Assembly (NCBI GenBank): GCA_040437565.1
Contig: JBDOQK010000005.1
Span: 62,001-126,000 of the forward strand
Source of the DNA: Albugo candida
Lineage: Eukaryota > Oomycota > Peronosporomycetes > Albuginales
DNA: 64,000 nucleotides
Direction: 5' to 3'
Part shown: positions 58,660-64,000 of the stretch, one piece after another
How positions within the stretch are numbered: position 1 is the first letter of the stretch
Layout: every line of letters begins with the position of its first letter
Made by a program: the position numbers and the translations under genes
The notes under the pieces: model-generated
What the model saw: the letters and a program-made list of their open reading frames with translations, nothing else
What the model was told of the DNA's origin: nothing
The model's database searches: none

Positions 58660-58912
58660 CTGGGTTGTCAAGAATTTATTACACAGTTTATCTGGTTATT
58701 CAACTACGTTCCTTAATCTATCATGAGCCTCTGACCGTGTAAATATCACTTCAGTATGGCATTAAACCGATGATTTTCCAGGCTTTCTTGCTTGGGTAGG
58801 CTCAAATCGCTGCCCATACTTCCAGGTACCAAACCAACGACCTCCGGTAGGGGATCCGCTTGCTCAGCTCAATGTGTCTAATATTACTAGAGTTAGACTA
58901 AGTGACTTATCT
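58660..58912 (-). repeat. tRNA-derived SINE, copy 2
   Basis: Reverse-strand copy of the element at 53750-54060. Shared words include tgggcagcg-tttgagccta, tgaagtgatatttacacgg and ccagataaac-gtgtaat. The tRNA-like head is more worn. Confidence 0.75.
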
Positions 58913-58950
58913 AGTTGCCTAGGCTATCCTGAGTAATAGATATCCATAGA

Positions 58951-59050
58951 NNNNNNNNNNNNNNNNNNNNNNNNNNNNNNNNNNNNNNNNNNNNNNNNNN
59001 NNNNNNNNNNNNNNNNNNNNNNNNNNNNNNNNNNNNNNNNNNNNNNNNNN
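58951..59050. other. Assembly gap 11
   Basis: N gap cutting off the 3' end of the copia element; no duplicated flanks seen. Confidence 0.9.
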
Positions 59051-62000
59051 AGTTTTGCCTCCATTGTCGAGAAGCAGACGCCACCTTGTTTTATAGCTAT
59101 CCAAGTCACAGGCATTCCGTCCACAGATATCCACCTTCCAGTAGTTGATTTTCTGTCCGCCTTGTTAGCAGAAAAATCAGCGTAGCTGTAACCTCTGATG
59201 GTTATCAGTTTCTAGTAAATATTGTCCTGCCACATTGGTATACGTAGTGTCCTAGTTTCTTGCAGATATCTTGGAATACTTTTGGCCAACTTCTAGTCAC
59301 CTATTGTTGGTGAGTGTGTGCGCCTAGAGACTCGTACCGCATACGATATGTCATGTCCGCTAAAGCGTGACAACCATAGTAAACTTCCCACTAAAGATTG
59401 AAAATTCCTGATCTTTGTTTTCCCATCTTGAAAATGTCTGGCGAATTTTCATCAGTCTCATCAACTTCATTTGCTTCCTCACGGATTGATAAACGAATAC
59501 CGCGTGCATCTTCCAGTCCGTTGTCCTTAAACATTTCTCGGATGGTCACTTCTTGGTCTATATCATACCTGTATGTTCAGTATGATCGATAGGCATCCGT
59601 AAGAACTTTTGCACCTTTCCAAGGTTTTCAACTGACAGATCTTGTAATTGATCAAGGCAGGTATCCATAAGTGCTGCGTTCGTCGTTGTCACCAGTAGAT
59701 CGTCAACATAGACACCAACCACAATAATATCTCTCTCCACATGTTTTCGGTACATGCACATATCAGTTAGGCACTGTTAAAATCCCAAACTTTTCAACTT
59801 TTCTTGTGGAGTAATTCGCTCCACAGCCGCCTCGCTTCTTTTAACCCATACAAGGACTTCTTTAGTTCCAATGCGAGCTCATTCACACGACTTGTCTCTA
59901 AATGAGCAATAATATCTTTCGAGTATCCATACCGTTTGGAATATTCAAGTAAATGCTCAAATCCGATTCTTTCTCGGCCTTAACGTGTGCATTTGGAATG
60001 TCGCCGTGCTTGTCTGGCACACGCCACTTTTATGCAAGTGCCAATATTAGCTTGAAGCTTTGACATGTACATGACCGCCGCAAAAGTAATGTTGTGATCC
60101 CGACCAAACACTTGCTCATTTACACGGGCCTTAAATCGCTCGAAATCACCGTTCGCGTCTCTTTTTGTTCTGTAAACCCGCTTTGTATGCAGGCTATTTG
60201 CACCGTCCGGTAAACGAACTACATTCCAGACGTCGTTTTGTTCCAGTGCACTAAGCTCTTCCCGCATCGCCACCATCCACTGTTCTTTTTTGGTCACTTC
60301 GTATCACTTGACCAGAGTCTTGTGGATCTGTATCCCGCATGAGGTTGACAATACCTGCTCCAATATCTCCACTCAGTATCTTTGTACTCTACACATTTAC
60401 TTTAGTTGAATTTGAGCGCGTTACCAGTTTCTATCTTGTCCAGCTCGCTTTATTTTTCTTGGCGTTGGGTGTCTCATCTTTCTTCTTGTCTCGTAGTAAA
60501 TCCTGATTTATTTGTTTGTCCTGCTGTTTGTTGCTAGGTGTCTCGATGCTTTTCACGTTTTGCGTAGTTATCACAACGCATTCGTTCGGCAATTAAACGC
60601 GGTATCCCTTAGTCACATCTCCAATGCCAACATTACGCCAAGCTGGCCCCGTTGCGCGAAATGTTTCTTCCTTGGGTCGCAAAAAAACCGTGCACGGGGA
60701 TCCAAAAGTAACAATCTCGCCGAGTGTAGGTGTGATATTCGTCAGAAATTGTAATGGTGAAACTCTGCCAGGGTTCGCTTTGTGGATGAGCGGTCTATAA
60801 TGTATGCCCATATTGAACTGTGTCTCCGCATAATTAAAATGGCAATCCAAACATGCACCTGGCCATATTCATAATGGTATGATGCATTCTTTTGAACTTC
60901 CAGTTGCTTTCCTGATTCCTCGACTCACTGCGTTGCCTGAACACACCGGTATCCTTGCAGAACAAATCAATGTTCTTATATTCTCCACCCGAATCGGTTC
61001 GTAAAACATTAATTTTACAATCGAATCCTTTCTCAAAATAAACCAAACGGTCTCAAATTTTTTCGCATCAGCATCCTTTGTCTTCGTTAAGAAAACCCGA
61101 ACGTAATTACTTCTATAATCCACAAAATACACCGTGTACCGGTTTCCAAGTCGATCTCGCGGTGTAATTGAACCCTTTAAGTCAGAGCGAACAACTCCAC
61201 CAATGCGTTGAATTAGAGAGTGCTCACGCGAATCAACCTTGGTCTGTTGATTTCTGCTCTGCTTTCCTTGAGCACAAGTCAAACAGTTTTCACGACTGTG
61301 ATCCGTAAGCATGATTTCAGACGCAGAGTCCTTGATCCTTTTTAAACTGCATTGTCAGCGGCCGCCAAAATGACGTCACAAACTTAGGAAAACTCTTCGG
61401 TGATATTTGGCCAACGAGTACATTTTTCATCAGATCGACATTAAAAATAACACTTTTGCCATCAGTGCTTGCGAGGACACGTTTTCCTGAATGTTTCGTC
61501 AACGAGTACCCTTTCTCGTCAAAAATTCCATACGAGATAAGAATCCACGTTAAGCCTTTGGCGTAGTAAACGTTCATGAGATTCACGATTTTTTGTTTTC
61601 CCAAGGCCATCACAGCCAGCATTACAGATACTCTTTTGCTGATTTGTAAAGGCTTTTCATCTGGATGCACGCAAGTGCCGCCAGCATCTTTCAAGTTGTC
61701 TAATTATGTTTCATCTCGAATCAGGTGACGACTAGAGCCACTGTTCAAAATCCAGATTTGCTCATCACAGCTTAGTGCGTCCGGGATAGCCAAAGTGAGT
61801 TCTGCTTCATCCTTTCCTCGTTGATACGCTTTTGAACATTTACCCTTCAAGTGACCCATTTCTCCGCAGATATGACCGACGGTCTTGAATTGCGCTAACA
61901 ACTTCCCTTCCAATTCGTTTATTTACAGCGCCTGACTCCCACGCTTGGGCAAAGTGCGTCAGCTCTTCCGCTTGCTGAAGGTAGTCAGTTCTGCGATTAT

Positions 62001-62390
62001 CTAACTTTGCCATTAAAGCGATTCGCATCTCTTGAGAAGCATGTTTAACGATATTTGTCACAACGAGGAAGTCCGACCAGCCACCTAATGCCTCACCCAC
62101 TGCGTACAAGTACATTAGGTGGTCTATCCCTGACCTTCTCGCATCTTTGGGAGGATTAAACAAGTCCATTGCTTGAGCCGGCGTAATGGTGATTTGAAAA
62201 CTTGTAACATCCTTTCTAAGGCAAATTGTAGTGTCGGTACTTGGCTCCACCAGGCTTCAATCTGTTTGTTGACATATCTATCGGCTATACCTTCAAGGTG
62301 ATCTCCAAATAGATCAGCCTTGACATCTTTAGGCCACGAAAACCCACACGTATATTGAGCCAAAACGATTTGTCTCTCAAATCTTCTCCC
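59051..62390 (-). mobile_element. Ty1/copia-type LTR retrotransposon (fossil, broken)
   Basis: Minus-strand element in the copia order: gag about 62390-61850, a zinc-knuckle and protease region about 61880-61700, integrase about 61320-60600 (GAG-pre-integrase and core), then reverse transcriptase and RNase H from about 60300 to the gap at 59050. Integrase before reverse transcriptase is what separates copia from gypsy. The coding region is broken in several places (roughly six to ten) and the 3' end is lost in the gap. LTRs were not identified, so insertion age cannot be estimated from them; domains are still easy to recognise, which suggests a moderately old insertion, younger than the 48860-49480 fragment. 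Confidence 0.85.
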
Positions 62391-63180
62391 TCATTCTAAA
62401 AAAAAAGATCCCAGACTTTGTTACAATTCCTTTCCGACGAATGGTTTAATCTCATCTCTTTTTGTCGCGCATCAGTACATCTGAACGCAGCTACACCACC
62501 GTTTCCTCGGTTCCCTCGGATTTCCGGCACCCTATTAACTCATTTACATTGCATCTTTATCGATCGTAGTCGCCTACACCATATTTAGGCGATCGTAGTC
62601 GGGTACACAATATTCAGGCTGATGCTCGTTAATGAACTGTGGATGTACATATCGATGTACTCTTTTATCCGCGCTCCTTTTGGGAATGTCTGTTAGTGAA
62701 TCCAGGTGCATCGGACCACGCCCTATTGCCGATTCAAACAATTTGGATTCCTTTCCGGGCTCTTGGATTGTTCTTCTGATATTCTCCTTGCCTCCCATCC
62801 ATTACTACAGCCCTTCGGAGCCCAGTCTTCTATTCTTCTCGACGATCCATACGACCAACCTGCCCACGAATGAGCTGCAACAATTCGTCTTTGTCGTCTT
62901 TATCACCCGTATTCTTCTCGTGAATCGTTTTCTTGTGTCGCCAACACCCACCGCCGTGCTTTTCTCTTTACTACCCTGGCTTTCTCGTGGCCAGGAGTAG
63001 TCACAGGTGAAGAAGCATTATTCTCGTCAATCTTATAGCCACAAACAAAGTCCGCCATTGGACTCATAACATGTCAAACCCTGGTGCTGTCACGACAGAC
63101 ACGACACAGGGGAAGCGAACTAGAACACGTTCTTTAGTTTCCAAAAGAAAAGTGACATATTAATTTATTATTATTCTTCA
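62391..63180. other. Copia 5' flank, possibly leader or LTR
   Basis: No host gene. A short tandem repeat lies at about 62560-62612 (gatcgtagtcg followed by tacac-ata, two units). A 122-codon plus frame at 62632-63000 looks fortuitous. If an LTR is present it would be here, but only one copy would be in the window. Confidence 0.4.
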
Positions 63181-63960
63181 GCTAAATACGAAAATCCTCG
63201 CTACATACAACAATGTTATGTAGTCCACGCCTTTCCATATGGCTTCGTCATCATTTCTTCAACATGCTCCACCTTCAACAACATGTACGTCCAATTGACT
63301 CGATCATGAGCTTTCTCAAAGTCGAGAAAAGTCGCATACGCATCTTACCCACGATGATACCAATTATTGGATGCTGGTGAGATGTCGAATGTGGTGATGC
63401 ATGGACCTTCCTCGCACAAATGCGTTTGATCTTGATGGATCAATTTCAGCAAAACGTTGCAATCGATGCGTGAATACTTTTTCAAGTACTTTCACATCGA
63501 CGCAAAGGAGTGCAATCGGTCGATAGCTGTCCGTTTCACCTTATTCAAAGTAAGATGCCTCTTTCCAGCTAATATTCGAAGACGATATTCAGACACTCGC
63601 CAAACATTTCCGGATCAAGCTGATAAAATGCAGCTGGTAGTCCATCTATACCTGAGGAAAAAAGTACTGCGCATGTGCTTGATCGCTTCCGCCATCTCGA
63701 TCGTAATTGAGCGAGTTGAGAGACGGTCCTTCTCTTCTGACGCAAGGAAACCTTGATTCGATTCCAATAGCTTTTTCATTTATTCCACTTGGATTAGCTG
63801 ATTCGTTCTTGGAGCTATAAAGCGAGCCCATGACGTCACATCAATGATTTGTGAATTCGTCAATCACCTCCCTCGGGTTTGATGTCGCTGTGCCACATTT
63901 GTTTTCACATGTCCGATCGGCACGCGACGACAAGAACTATACGGAGGGTTAAAAATAGCT
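63181..63960 (-). mobile_element. LINE fragment (reverse transcriptase N-terminal half)
   Basis: Minus-strand translation in shifting frames shows the start of a LINE reverse transcriptase: DSYRPIALLCVDVKVLEKVF, THRLQRFAEIDPSRSNAFVR, GRSMHHHIRHLTSIQ, then YATFLDFEKAHDRVNWTYML. This is the part of the RT that precedes the piece at 51584, so the two fragments are complementary segments of one family, from different insertions. Disrupted by stops and frame changes. Confidence 0.7.
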
Positions 63961-64000
63961 TGGAGAAGTTCTCAATGTGTTTCACGGGATGAAGGAAGCT

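Noticed and set aside
62632-63000. 122-codon hydrophobic plus-strand frame
   Set aside because: Sits in the copia flank, pyrimidine-rich, and looks like a by-product of base composition.
1-64000. CRISPR arrays, operons or bacterial-type systems
   Set aside because: The window is eukaryotic: spliceosomal introns, nuclear pore, HIRA, ALG11 and uS8 genes. No regularly spaced repeats seen.

Overview
This window is eukaryotic nuclear DNA, most likely from an oomycete close to the white rusts (Albugo). The evidence is tightly packed genes, very short GT-AG introns (about 32-69 bp), no spliceosomal intron over 70 bp in any gene I could trace, small secreted cysteine-containing proteins, and LINE, copia and SINE debris. 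The species name is inference; the eukaryotic, intron-bearing, protist-like character is seen directly.

Positions 1-40,300 are gene-dense and mostly housekeeping. In order: the 3' part of a Nup43-type nucleoporin (+), a CUE-domain protein (+), a Sac1-type phosphoinositide phosphatase (+), an unrecognised protein (-), an unrecognised spliced gene (-), a short-chain dehydrogenase (+), a small spliced gene (-), a NAA50-like acetyltransferase (+), the histone chaperone HIRA (-), a decayed coiled-coil gene (+), a spliced coiled-coil gene (-), a secreted protein (+), a protein with three cyclic-nucleotide-binding domains (+), ribosomal protein uS8 (+), a giant VPS13-like lipid-transfer protein (+), a PLP-dependent epimerase/desulfurase-like enzyme (+), a membrane FHA protein (-) and the ALG11 mannosyltransferase (+). 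Many neighbours are divergent or convergent with under 100 bp between them.

Positions 40,300-64,000 are gene-poor. They hold two further members of a small secreted protein family (putative effectors), a Tc1/mariner-like transposase, two LINE fragments, a tRNA-derived SINE family, copia-type fossils and a decayed copy of tubulin-folding cofactor D. This looks like the gene-dense/gene-sparse split known from plant-pathogenic oomycetes, with the effector-like genes in or near the repeat-rich side.

The window has eleven 100-base N gaps. Seven are flanked by exact or near-exact copies of the same sequence on both sides. These are unmerged contig overlaps, not biological duplications. They create a false second dehydrogenase, break the VPS13 gene in three places and make a false partial copy of one secreted-protein gene. 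Removing the repeated segments and four introns turns VPS13 into one open frame of 11,703 nt (about 3,900 residues), which supports this reading.
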